From Desulfocapsa sp. (GTDB lineage Bacteria; Desulfobacterota; Desulfobulbia; Desulfobulbales; Desulfocapsaceae), in contig JAQYVF010000008.1 of NCBI GenBank assembly GCA_030145625.1, positions 1 through 64,000 of the forward strand: DNA of 64,000 bases. The letters are read 5' to 3'. The notes beneath the pieces were generated by a model. That model did not search any database and was not told where the DNA came from. It saw nothing but the letters and a program-made list of their open reading frames with translations. Below are positions 10,428 to 20,168 of the stretch, piece after piece. Each line of letters begins with the position of its first letter. Positions within the stretch are counted from its first letter, which is position 1. A program made the position numbers and the translations under genes.

Positions 10428-11434
10428 GTTTACGATTATCATTTGAACTCAGCCAAACAAGAAGCAATCAAAGTAGCCATTGATACCATTAAATTATTCC
10501 TATTCCACAAAGTTAATTCTGTGCAGGTGGAAATCCAATGTATTTGGCAAGGTCTCCTTGATTCGAGTTTAAGCGGGATGACACTGGATGCGTTGAGATT
10601 CGTGGTAACTGCTTTTTTAAAAGGAGGGATTAAGACTCTGTCAAACCAGATTGGATATTTTATGAGTAAGTAAGTTTTTGCCAAAGCCACATTTGTTATG
10701 AAGTTCATAAGATTATTGCAGTCCAAATAAGAGTACGAGTGTAAATTGATATATTGACTTTAAGGAACATAATATTTACTTTGCGTATCTGTAAAGGATA
10801 AGTAGGTTGGTCTTTGTTGATGTACCGAGTATTTTACCCCTATTTTGTGTTGAGCCAGAATAATCCAAAAAGTTGAAGGGAAAATTTATCCAGGGTGTGT
10901 TGAATATAGAGCAACTTTCCGAATTGATTCTTGGAAAGCGAGGATATAACCAGGCATGACACGTCTAATAAGAACAAGTTGTATTATTGAATCCGCAATG
11001 GATAATATTCTTCACATTTAGTTATGTATGCCATATTGTTTAATTAGTATATTCAAGATGATATTCAAAAAAAATCAGTAAGTGCGTGCTCCGCATAAGA
11101 TACTCCTTTTGTGGTGCCGGAGGGATCAGCTTCAATAATCATTGAAGCATAAGTATCAAAAAACTATAGAAAATTTGTGTCTTTCGTAATGCTTTGCTTA
11201 TCAAAGGGATAATTGTGAGATGCATTTCAGACATAGCTAATACAATGTTTGATGTGAACAGTAACAGCTGCCGATTGTTTTTACTGTTTCTTGCCTGATG
11301 GTAAGTATATCTGTCTGATATCGAAAAGTTATCAACAAGCTGAAACGATAGCTAATAAACGAGACTGAAAACAATAAACTGATGACCTGTGAGTCAGGAG
11401 AAAACCTTTCTTACACACAATGAGAGGATAAATA

Positions 11435-12121
11435 ATGCCTAACGAAAACATTTGTCCATTGTGCAGTTTTGACCAAATAAGTCATGAAACTCGTTTGGAA
11501 AAAGTATCTAATCATTTTGGCGGACACAAAGAAATATTGTTAGCTTATGATACTTGTCAACGGTGCGGCACTGATGGTGACTTTGCTAATAAAAATGGCG
11601 CGTTAATCCGTGAAGCAATAGATTCTTTACGGGTCGAGTCAGTAAAAACTATTCTTCAATATTTTTCAGATAATAAAGTAAATTTAGCTGGGATGGAACG
11701 TGCGCTTGAATTGCCGCAACGAACTTTGGCCAAATGGAAAAGAGGATCTCCTCCGCCATCTGCCGCAGGGGTTGCGCTATTAAGATTTTTAAGGTTATTT
11801 CCTTGGCTTGTTGATGTTGCTAATTACAATTTTGATTCTGAAGAAGGTCAACAAATTCATATTAAGGCAGCAATCGATACGTTACTGACTAAAATAAATT
11901 TTAAGGAGAATCAAAAAACTGACAATAATTTAATACCTGCAATATGGGTTGATTCTCTTTGTCTTGAAACCAGACCGGACGGTGTGTCTTCTTTAAGTTT
12001 CAGTACGTTATTGCCTGAAAAAGAAATGGAACAAGTACGATTGATGGTAGGAAAGGATCAGCTGAAGGCTATGATAGATTTATTATGTGAAAACCTGAAT
12101 TATTATCCTGTAAAAGATTAA
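11435..12121 (+). CDS. Orphan zinc-finger/helix-turn-helix protein
   Basis: 228 aa; CPLC...CQRCG zinc-ribbon-like N-terminus, then HTH-like segment (MERALELPQRTLAKWKRG). Confidence 0.65.
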   Translation: MPNENICPLCSFDQISHETRLEKVSNHFGGHKEILLAYDTCQRCGTDGDFANKNGALIREAIDSLRVESVKTILQYFSDNKVNLAGMERALELPQRTLAKWKRGSPPPSAAGVALLRFLRLFPWLVDVANYNFDSEEGQQIHIKAAIDTLLTKINFKENQKTDNNLIPAIWVDSLCLETRPDGVSSLSFSTLLPEKEMEQVRLMVGKDQLKAMIDLLCENLNYYPVKD

Positions 12122-12433
12122 CAAAAAAACAGCCAACTGCTCATGTACTTGTTCCTTATTCGGCAAATGCCATGACTGGGCTAACAACAGAGTGACATCT
12201 GGATTTTGATTACTTTGAACGTGGTGAATTCTAGGCAGGTTTGTAATAGAGGGTAACGTCGAGGTCTGCTCCCTATTGTTTTTTGTGTGATCCGTCGTTA
12301 TGTCGTTGCCTGGAGGTGAGCTGTTGAAACCAATTTGCTCTGCCTAAAGTTTAAGGGATGAACTGTTATGACCAAATCTCTTTTTTCGTTTTAGGTGAGT
12401 CGAAAAGAGGTAATTGTATTTAACTGCCTAGTA

Positions 12434-12985
12434 TCAGGGTTTGTTTCTCGTTCTTGGCCTGCCGAGTCCCACTGCACCGTAGAGTTGGGTCAGGAAGGTT
12501 GTTGTAGTTTTTGATGGACTGATAAATTCTGCACCACATTTCCTTCCTTTAACCATCCGGATCTTGACCTGTTCTTTCATCCTGAAATTTGGCCCAATAT
12601 GACAGCTGACCAGCAGATCATCGCCGGAGACATATTTTTCTTTGGTTACCATGAGTAGTCCGCCAGGGCTTATATCCAAGATGATACCGTTGCTGCTTTT
12701 TCCGGTTTTCAGGTTGCGGCAATAGAGTTTGATATCTTCATCTAAGATCTGGCCCCTATTGATTCTCATATGTTTTCGCTTCACCACATTAACCAGATCC
12801 TGGTCCATGTCAGCTTCTTCCAAAGTGATATCTGGAAAGTCTTCGTCTTGTGATCTGTCGAGAGTAAGCGATGTGGTAGCCGACCTTCGTGAGTCTGAGG
12901 GCCTGGGCTTTGACTTTGCTTTTACGGGATGAGAATCTACGTTCTTTTGCAGCGTTTTAGATTTGAGAAATGTAAAAAAACTCAT
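12434..12985 (-). CDS. PilZ-domain protein (predicted c-di-GMP binding)
   Basis: RKHMR (RxxxR) and DISPGG (DxSxxG) motifs. Confidence 0.8.
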   Translation of the reverse strand: MSFFTFLKSKTLQKNVDSHPVKAKSKPRPSDSRRSATTSLTLDRSQDEDFPDITLEEADMDQDLVNVVKRKHMRINRGQILDEDIKLYCRNLKTGKSSNGIILDISPGGLLMVTKEKYVSGDDLLVSCHIGPNFRMKEQVKIRMVKGRKCGAEFISPSKTTTTFLTQLYGAVGLGRPRTRNKP

Positions 12986-13298
12986 GGGTGAGTTAACCTT
13001 TTTCTTTGAATTGTTCGTTTGTTATTCCGGGCTTCTCTTTTGAGAAGCACAGCTACCGACTTGAATCCTGTGGGTATTTGTTTTTGTGTCAATAACAATT
13101 GTAAATGAAAATTCAGTAGGTTTTCTGCTGCAACAACTGAAGGTCACCTAACGATATCAAAACAGAAAGTTAGATGTCAAAGATTTTGAGGGAGGATCAC
13201 TGTTTTGCAGCTGTGATTTTCGGGCAGGTAATATTGAAAAGACATGAGTGGTAACGGGTATGGGATGGTCGATGTTACTTTGGTAATTACTTGAGGCC

Positions 13299-13430
13299 AC
13301 CTCGAAAAATTACCTTTTTGCCCAAGCTCTTCGTCACAGCCAAAAAAACAATGCTCACATATCGACTATATGCTGCGCTTATTTATTGTCTGCTCCTCGA
13401 TCTTGAACAAAAAATCTTATTTTTCAAGGT
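13299..13430. repeat. MITE-like imperfect inverted repeat (~132 bp)
   Basis: Left ACCTCGAAAAATTACCTTTTTGCCCAAG versus reverse complement of right end ACCTTGAAAAATAAGATTTTTTGTTCAAG; central palindrome CATATCGACTATATG. Confidence 0.6.
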
Positions 13431-13570
13431 ACCATTGACTTGTTATAAGTGAGATTTGTCTTGCTGTCAGGGGTGTACATTTTTCGGGAGCTTTAGTGGT
13501 TACTTCTTAATCGTTTTAGTGGGCTACTGTACTGGCTGGTAAGATTTGTGTAATATAAAAATGATGTTTC

Positions 13571-13864
13571 TTATCTTTCAGTGGGTCCCATCTTGGTTTT
13601 GAATTTTTCATTTACCTGATAGACAAAGGCAAGAACTTCGGCAACTGTCTGGTAGAGTTCTGTCGGGATTTCGTCACCGAGTTTGATCTTGGACAGGAGT
13701 TCAACGAGGTTTGGGTCTTCCTGGATATGGACTCCAGCTTCTCGGGCTGTGTCGATTATGCGCTTGGCAATTTCTCCTTTACCAGTGGCAACTATCTTGG
13801 GTGAGGATCCTTTCTGTTCGTCGTAAAGAATGGCGACTGCCTTTTCAATTTCTTTTTTCTTCAT
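13571..13864 (-). CDS. FlhB C-terminal-domain homolog (EscU/YscU/HrcU family, YlqH-like)
   Basis: AVAILYDEQKGSSPKIVATGKGEIAKRIIDTAREAGVHIQEDPNLVELLSKIKLGDEIP. Confidence 0.85.
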   Translation of the reverse strand: MKKKEIEKAVAILYDEQKGSSPKIVATGKGEIAKRIIDTAREAGVHIQEDPNLVELLSKIKLGDEIPTELYQTVAEVLAFVYQVNEKFKTKMGPTER

Positions 13865-13867
13865 ACC

Positions 13868-14902
13868 TTATACCTTTGTATCCAGCATGGATTCATCTTC
13901 CGGGATCAATTGTTGAATAAGTGCACTGGCTGGATCTTCTGCTGTGTCTGAAAAACTGAGGTTTAATAGATTGGTGGAGCTGATGTTGTTCTTCAGGTCA
14001 TCCTGGTATCTACTGGTAAAGTGTTCTTTCTCTTCTGACTCGCAGGAGAAATGTATTGAAAGGTCTTTTTCTGATTGGGTAAAATGGATTTCTATGTTGC
14101 CAAGGGGTTTGAGATTCAGGTGCAGTGAAAACAAGAGAAGATGGTTCTTGCTTTTGGCTTTGTCAGTAGTTTGGTCTTTGTTAACAAGAAGATATCCGTG
14201 ATCAAGAAAAGGAAGGGGGAGAGAATAAATGAACTGGTTTTCAGATTTTAACTTTAATTTTGCAATTTGGTAGAGTTCCAGAGTTTCAAAAAAACGATTG
14301 GTTGTTTCAGCAACTGTTTCTGCATTTTTGAAAAGAGTAGCAATTTCCAAAAGGGCCTTGTTTAGTGTCTCTGCACCAGTCTTACTACCTCCTTTTGTCA
14401 GTAGGGCATCAAGTGATAGACCAAGACGATCAATGAGTTGCTTAAGAACCGTTCTGTCATTGTTGTTGCCTAAGGGGAATTGTTGCAGGCTATCCAGGTT
14501 GTCTTGAGTGGAAGTGCTTTCTGTGTCAATAGGAGGAGAAGAGGTAGTGCTTAATGACTGGAAGAGTCCGCTAACATCAAAATTTTTACCAAGAAGTGTT
14601 ATTATTTTGCCAAAGGCAGATGGTGGGTCATCGGAAATGATTTTGAGTTCTACCAAGGGGGTGGTGGTCAGTACTTGAAGCTTGAGTTTGGCCCCTGGGC
14701 TTAAGCTTACCGTATCACTTTGGGCAAGTATGTTTTGTTCATGAATACTTAAGAAAAAACGGTTGCGACCAGCTGATTTCAAGACAGTGGCAGTAAATAT
14801 TTGGCCAGGTTGAGCGTGTTGCTGGGATTGTTGCCTGGCATCGGAGTCTGAGGTGGAAGAACCGACTGGTTTAATAGGTGAAAGTGGTTTGATGGTATTC
14901 AT
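13868..14902 (-). CDS. FliK-like flagellar hook-length control-related protein
   Basis: 344 aa, low-complexity N-terminal half, C-terminal part like FliK C-terminal domains; directly upstream of the flhB-like gene. Confidence 0.55.
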   Translation of the reverse strand: MNTIKPLSPIKPVGSSTSDSDARQQSQQHAQPGQIFTATVLKSAGRNRFFLSIHEQNILAQSDTVSLSPGAKLKLQVLTTTPLVELKIISDDPPSAFGKIITLLGKNFDVSGLFQSLSTTSSPPIDTESTSTQDNLDSLQQFPLGNNNDRTVLKQLIDRLGLSLDALLTKGGSKTGAETLNKALLEIATLFKNAETVAETTNRFFETLELYQIAKLKLKSENQFIYSLPLPFLDHGYLLVNKDQTTDKAKSKNHLLLFSLHLNLKPLGNIEIHFTQSEKDLSIHFSCESEEKEHFTSRYQDDLKNNISSTNLLNLSFSDTAEDPASALIQQLIPEDESMLDTKV

Positions 14903-15015
14903 ATTACTCTTTCGGTTTCCATAGAGGCAATCTTAACCACCTAATTAGTAAGGAGTTGTCTGGAAATAAGCTGAAAGAAGCAAGAAACAAAGTACGTGTT
15001 GCGGTCAAACAACAA

Positions 15016-15693
15016 TCAGTCGACTGTCTGTATTCGTTCTCGAAGCTGCATCCTTTGTTCTTGGAGACAGTCAGAAATAATAGAATCTCTGTGTTTGGAA
15101 GAGACATGATCAAAATGAAAAGCTACCTGGTAACGACCACGTCGCAATCGCTTAGTTCTGATAATGTGAGCTGCGCATTCAATTAGTACATTTGTATGTT
15201 TGAGACTGATTTCAATATTGAGTCGATGGTTATTCTTAGGTTGAGCCGGAAGGATGGCAAGAACTCCGCTTCCGGATAAATCGAGAGTTTCACCCTGGAG
15301 CGTCCAGTAGTTGTTCCGATCTTCTGAAGGTCCGGGTTCGTAGATTACATTAATTTCCATCCGGGTGTCGACACGAAAATATTCTCTCAAACTTGTGGGA
15401 TCTACGGAGTTCTTGGCATTAAGCTCAAGGGTACGATCTCCATTGATATCCAAAATTTCTGCTGTGAGGGTGAGAGATACTTTTTCTCCTTTGATAGAAA
15501 TGGGACAGAGTTGATTGGTATCAATATTGGATGGAAGCTGTTTGGGGGGGAAGACCAGGAAAAAGTTGGGGGCAAGAGATTCTTTATAAATGCATTTTAG
15601 GCGGATTGTTTGACCTTCTGTGGTTGAAATGTCAATTTCTGCACCTGCACTGTCTATAATTTTTTTGACTATATCTGTGATTGATGAATTCAC
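15016..15693 (-). CDS. PilZ/YcgR-like flagellar brake protein
   Basis: REYFR (RxxxR), DLSGSG (DxSxxG); YcgR-type N-terminal domain. Confidence 0.78.
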   Translation of the reverse strand: MNSSITDIVKKIIDSAGAEIDISTTEGQTIRLKCIYKESLAPNFFLVFPPKQLPSNIDTNQLCPISIKGEKVSLTLTAEILDINGDRTLELNAKNSVDPTSLREYFRVDTRMEINVIYEPGPSEDRNNYWTLQGETLDLSGSGVLAILPAQPKNNHRLNIEISLKHTNVLIECAAHIIRTKRLRRGRYQVAFHFDHVSSKHRDSIISDCLQEQRMQLRERIQTVD

Positions 15694-15749
15694 TGCAAAA
15701 AGCCTTTATCAAGGGAGTTGGTAACGAGAAGAGGTGATGCGATAAGATT

Positions 15750-16439
15750 TCAGGAATCCTTGACTTGAACCTTCAATCGCAGGAGTCGCCGCTGAGCCAC
15801 CAGGCAGCAACCTATGATTTTATCACGATCTTCGTCCTCAATATGATCAAAACGGTAGGCGGCATCCCAGAGTTTTTCCGTGAGTTGTGAAATGCGTACC
15901 GGTGAAGCAAGGGTAGAAACAACACTCATTTCAGCCAATGGTAAAGCCAGTTCCAACCTGACCTGGGTGTTTGGTGGAGGGGCCGTCTTGAAACTTGCGC
16001 GCAGGCCACTGCCACTGAGGTCAACTGTTGTTCCCATGATTTTCCAACTGTCTTCAGGATCTCCAAATCCTTCTGGAATCAATGACTTGATGACAATGGG
16101 GACGGTGCAGTCAACTCGAAAATACTCACGCATCTGTTCATGACTGATGGTTTTCTGGGCCACCATTTCAAGGGTCTGGTCATTAACAATCTGAATAATC
16201 TTGCTTTCCAGGGATACGCTTTTTCCGCCCAGATCCAGATTGATGAGACAGGAAGTGTTCATGTCAATCTTGTTCTCAGGCAGGGTGCCTGGCTTGAATA
16301 ACAGTTTAAAGTGAGTTGTCTCTGTTTTTTTAAATACACACTGAATCAGCAGGCGGTCATCCATATCACGGATGGGTAGAAAAACACGGACAGGTTTGTT
16401 GTCAGAAATTTGTGGGAAAAAATTTTCTAGATCTGTCAC
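15750..16439 (-). CDS. PilZ/YcgR-like flagellar brake protein (tandem paralog)
   Basis: REYFR and DLSGSG motifs; same architecture as the neighbouring ORF. Confidence 0.78.
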   Translation of the reverse strand: MTDLENFFPQISDNKPVRVFLPIRDMDDRLLIQCVFKKTETTHFKLLFKPGTLPENKIDMNTSCLINLDLGGKSVSLESKIIQIVNDQTLEMVAQKTISHEQMREYFRVDCTVPIVIKSLIPEGFGDPEDSWKIMGTTVDLSGSGLRASFKTAPPPNTQVRLELALPLAEMSVVSTLASPVRISQLTEKLWDAAYRFDHIEDEDRDKIIGCCLVAQRRLLRLKVQVKDS

Positions 16440-16711
16440 GGATGATCCTTGAGGCAGTATTGATGCTAATCAGGATATGTGAAGGTTGATTTAATCCTGA
16501 ACCATTTATAATCATAGATACTTTATCACCTATGAAATTTTCTATCAAGCTACTATATAAAAAATGAACGATGACGTACAATCTATGTAGGTGTTTTTAT
16601 CACAATGTTCATTTGGCCAATTGGTGTGGCCCTGGTGTATTTAGTATCGTGTTAGAATTGTCACTGATTGTATGAAAATGGAATTATTTTCTAGAATTAT
16701 TCATTTTATCC

Positions 16712-16739
16712 TAAAGCTCTCATGACGTCTTGTCGATAT
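16712..16739 (+). promoter_or_regulatory. Candidate sigma-28 (FliA) promoter for flagellin
   Basis: TAAA-N18-CGATAT (TAAAGCTC...GTCGATAT); same geometry as the candidate at 57002-57029. Confidence 0.5.
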
Positions 16740-16845
16740 GTACGGTAAGGGTCAAACCAACACCCGGTTTAACCCGAGATAATTAACTTTAAAAATCAAC
16801 TTTTAAGGAGGGAAAGAAACTAGTAGTAAAGCAATCGATGTAAGC

Positions 16846-16880
16846 GGGCAAGGACGCCCAATCTATCAAATTCATGGAGG
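16846..16880 (+). promoter_or_regulatory. Candidate CsrA-binding leader of flagellin mRNA
   Basis: Hairpin GGGC-AAGGAC-GCCC (ANGGA in hexaloop, 16846-16859) plus ATGGAGG overlapping the SD at 16874-16880; csrA/fliW present at 52.4-53.0 kb. Confidence 0.6.
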
Positions 16881-16886
16881 ATCACC

Positions 16887-18038
16887 ATGGCCTTAACAAT
16901 TAACACAAATGTAGCATCCCTCAACGCCCAACGTAATCTGGGAACCTCTCAAAGTGCTCTCAACAAATCAATGCAGCGCCTTTCTTCAGGTCTGCGTATT
17001 AACAGCGCTAAAGACGATGCTGCCGGTCTTGCAATTTCTGATCGTATGACTTCGCAGATTCGTGGTTTGAATCAAGCATCCCGAAATGCCAACGATGGTA
17101 TTTCTCTTGCGCAAACGGCTGAAGGTGCTCTGCAGGAAAGTACCAATATTCTGCAGCGTATTCGTGAATTGGCTGTTCAGTCTGCCAATGATACCAACAG
17201 TGCAAGTGATCGTTCTTCTCTGAACGATGAAGTTTCTCAACTTGTGGCTGAGCTGGATCGTATTTCTGAAACTACCAGCTTTAATGGAAAGGAACTCCTT
17301 GACGGTACCATGGACAATGCGACTTTCCAGGTTGGTGCAAATGCCGGATCAAATCAGACCATTTCTTTCGCCATCGAAAGTGCACGTTCTGATGATTTAG
17401 GTGCTGACAATCTTACGACAGTAGCCGCACAGGCTGCAGTATTCTCAGCAGGATCCTTTCAGGCTACTGCTGATGCCACTGGTTCTGATGGTAACAACAT
17501 TAAAGTTAGAGTTGTAGATGGTACTGCCAATAGTACCGTGGTAACAGGTAATACCATTACTGCTACCTATCAGTTTACAGCAGCTGGCTCCGATGACATG
17601 TCTGAAATTGGTGCTCTTGTTAATGCGGCACAAAGTTTGGTTACAACTAATTTTGCAGCTACCACAAGTTCGGAAATATCAATTAATCTCGCCGGTGGAA
17701 ATGATGCCGGGTTGGAAGGAACCAGGATTATCTCTGATATTTCTGTTGCTAATCGTCAGGAAGCAGACATTACCATCGCAAGTATTAGCGGTGCACTGGA
17801 ACAGATTGATACGATTCGTGGTGGATTGGGTGCAATGCAGAATCGTTTTGAATCAACCATTGCTAACTTGAACAATGTTGCTGAAAATCTTTCAGCTGCT
17901 CGTTCTCGAATTCTTGATGCTGATATTGCTATGGAAACTTCAAGCATGACCAAGCAGAATATTCTGCAGCAGGCCGGTGTCTCTATTCTTGCACAGGCCA
18001 ACCAGGCTCCGCAGCTGGCATTGTCACTGCTCGGTTAA
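16887..18038 (+). CDS. fliC: Flagellin
   Basis: [18 protein letters not shown]...[24 protein letters not shown] and C-terminal [25 protein letters not shown]. Confidence 0.98.
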   Translation: MALTINTNVASLNAQRNLGTSQSALNKSMQRLSSGLRINSAKDDAAGLAISDRMTSQIRGLNQASRNANDGISLAQTAEGALQESTNILQRIRELAVQSANDTNSASDRSSLNDEVSQLVAELDRISETTSFNGKELLDGTMDNATFQVGANAGSNQTISFAIESARSDDLGADNLTTVAAQAAVFSAGSFQATADATGSDGNNIKVRVVDGTANSTVVTGNTITATYQFTAAGSDDMSEIGALVNAAQSLVTTNFAATTSSEISINLAGGNDAGLEGTRIISDISVANRQEADITIASISGALEQIDTIRGGLGAMQNRFESTIANLNNVAENLSAARSRILDADIAMETSSMTKQNILQQAGVSILAQANQAPQLALSLLG

Positions 18039-18054
18039 TTTACGGGCTAATCTT

Positions 18055-18090
18055 CTGGGGGCCGGTTTATCCGGTCCCCAGTTTTCCCTT
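18055..18090 (+). terminator. fliC terminator
   Basis: CTGGGGGCCGG-TTTAT-CCGGTCCCCAG-TTTTCCCTT. Confidence 0.8.
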
Positions 18091-18128
18091 ATTCGACTTA
18101 ATCAGTGACGGGGGTGGAGGGTACCGCA

Positions 18129-18476
18129 ATGAACGTTGAAGCAATTAATGTACAGAACAATGCTGAACTCCAGATGCGAAAAGCGTCTGATCAAGTTTCT
18201 GAGGCACGAAAGCAAAAAGAAGTACAGGTTCAAAGTGAATCTGTAGAAAAAAAGCAGGTTCAACCGGAAGAATTGCTGCAGCAGATTAAATCCTTGACCG
18301 AGGACGGGCTGTACAGTGTTCATTTTGAAACTGATGAACGGTCCAATGGTATGGTGGTCAAGATTGTTGATCGTACAAATGATGAAGTGATCCGTCAGGT
18401 ACCTGCTGAAGAGTTGCTTGAATTGAAAGCGGCTCTGGATGATTTGCGCGGTAATATTATCGATACAGAAGGTTGA
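18129..18476 (+). CDS. flaG: FlaG family protein (start chosen at MNVEAIN after GGAGG)
   Basis: C-terminal VKIVDRTNDEVIRQVPAEELLEL typical of FlaG; located between fliC and fliD. Confidence 0.85.
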   Translation: MNVEAINVQNNAELQMRKASDQVSEARKQKEVQVQSESVEKKQVQPEELLQQIKSLTEDGLYSVHFETDERSNGMVVKIVDRTNDEVIRQVPAEELLELKAALDDLRGNIIDTEG

Positions 18477-18497
18477 AGTAACGATACAGAAGGTTGA
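18461..18497 (+). repeat. Short direct duplication spanning the flaG stop
   Basis: CGATACAGAAGGTTGA at 18461-18476 and 18482-18497. Confidence 0.9.
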
Positions 18498-18542
18498 TTT
18501 ACATAGAGCTGAGAGTTTTCTACTGGTTCTGGGGAGATAGTT

Positions 18543-20168
18543 ATGGCCATCACATTTGGAGGTCTGGCAACAGGTCTGGATACCAATACAATTGTCAAAG
18601 AGTTGATGGCGTTGGAGCGTCGGCCGCTTAACACCCTTGAGATAGATAAGGCATGGTTTGAAAGGCGACAGACAGAGTATTCAACCTTAGATGGAAAGTT
18701 AAAAGGGTTTCTGTCAAAAATTGAAAATCTTGGCTCCAGTGAAAATTTAAGGCAGAAAAAGGTCACTGCGTCTAACGAGGATTTCCTTTCGGTTACAGCG
18801 AGTTCTGAAGCCCTTCCTGGATCCAGTTATCAGGTTGAGGTTGTTTCCATGGCCCAGGTAGAAAAAAATGTCAGCCAGGGCTACGCGTCTAAAATTACCA
18901 ATAATTTTGGTACAGGTGAACTTACTTTCAGTGTAGGCGAAAATGATCCTGTCACAATCAGTATCGATGGAACAAATAATTCGCTTGAAGGGATTATGCA
19001 GGCGATCAATGACGCTGATGTTGGAGTAAATGCCGCAATTATTAATGATGGAACTGACAATCCTTATCGTCTTGTATTGACAGGTGAAGATGCCGCTACG
19101 TCCTATTCCATGACTTCGACGTTGCCAACCTTTAATGGCGACATCAGTACTCAGTTGCAGGCTGGTGGCTTTACAGATCAGGATGACGCAGTTTTCGGAA
19201 GCGGCACCATTGATTTGTCAACAGGAGATCAAATCACTCTTAGTGATTCTTCGAACTCCTTGACCGATATCATGGACGCCATCAATAATGAAAGTGGCGT
19301 CACTGGTGTAACTGCTTCTATCGTCGCTGACGGTGATAATTTTGTAATCTCTCTCAGTGGTGGGGAAACGATTACTGCAACAGATCTGAGTGGCGGTAAC
19401 TATGATGCTTTTAGTTTCACTGAAACCCAGGCGGCAACACAGGCACATATTCGTGTAGATTCAGTCGATATCTATTCCGATTCCAATGTATTAGACGAGG
19501 CTATCCCAGGTTTGACTCTGGACCTGGTCAGTGCTGAAGAAGGGACAACTACTACTATCTCTGTCTCGCTTGATGAGGCAGCAATAAAATCTCAGATTGA
19601 GATGTTTGTGCAGGGATACAATGATGTTGCAGCTTTTATAAATTCGCAAGCAACAACGGAAGATTCCAACGGTGGAATTCTAGGCGGTGAGGCAACTATT
19701 AACAGTGTTAAAAGACGTCTTCAAAGCTTTCTTACAACATCTGTTAATACAAGTGGCAATTTATCCACTTTGTCTCAATTAGGGTTGAAAACACAAAAAG
19801 ATGGAACCCTTGAGCTTGATGATTCTGTTTTAACAGATGCAATTCAAAATGATCTGGATAGTGTTGAGAAGTTACTGGTCGGTGAAGATGAGACAGAGGG
19901 AATTGCGGTTCAATTCCAGAATTATCTGGAAGGGATAACTGATTCGATAGATGGAATAGCGGCGACAAACAAAGAAAGCACTGGAGCGACTGTTGCCAAT
20001 ATTGAGAATCGTATGGAACAGTTAGAATTACGCATGGAGAAGAGGGAAGAAACCTTGCGTAATAAATTCAGTGCCATGGAGCTGTTAGTCAGCAGTATGA
20101 ACTCACAGAGTTCTTTCTTAAGTCAACAGCTCGATATGCTTACCAATATGATGACGGGGAATAGATAA
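18543..20168 (+). CDS. fliD: Flagellar hook-associated protein 2 (filament cap)
   Basis: MAITFGGLATGLDTNTIVKELMALERRPL; FliD C-terminal FSAMELLVSSMNSQSSFLSQQLDML. Confidence 0.96.
   Translation: MAITFGGLATGLDTNTIVKELMALERRPLNTLEIDKAWFERRQTEYSTLDGKLKGFLSKIENLGSSENLRQKKVTASNEDFLSVTASSEALPGSSYQVEVVSMAQVEKNVSQGYASKITNNFGTGELTFSVGENDPVTISIDGTNNSLEGIMQAINDADVGVNAAIINDGTDNPYRLVLTGEDAATSYSMTSTLPTFNGDISTQLQAGGFTDQDDAVFGSGTIDLSTGDQITLSDSSNSLTDIMDAINNESGVTGVTASIVADGDNFVISLSGGETITATDLSGGNYDAFSFTETQAATQAHIRVDSVDIYSDSNVLDEAIPGLTLDLVSAEEGTTTTISVSLDEAAIKSQIEMFVQGYNDVAAFINSQATTEDSNGGILGGEATINSVKRRLQSFLTTSVNTSGNLSTLSQLGLKTQKDGTLELDDSVLTDAIQNDLDSVEKLLVGEDETEGIAVQFQNYLEGITDSIDGIAATNKESTGATVANIENRMEQLELRMEKREETLRNKFSAMELLVSSMNSQSSFLSQQLDMLTNMMTGNR

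Noticed and set aside
10439-10726. ORF 10439..10726 (-) and overlapping ORF 10443..10673 (+) as genes
   Set aside because: Mutually antisense, located just after a terminator, no SD or recognisable domain; probably fortuitous.
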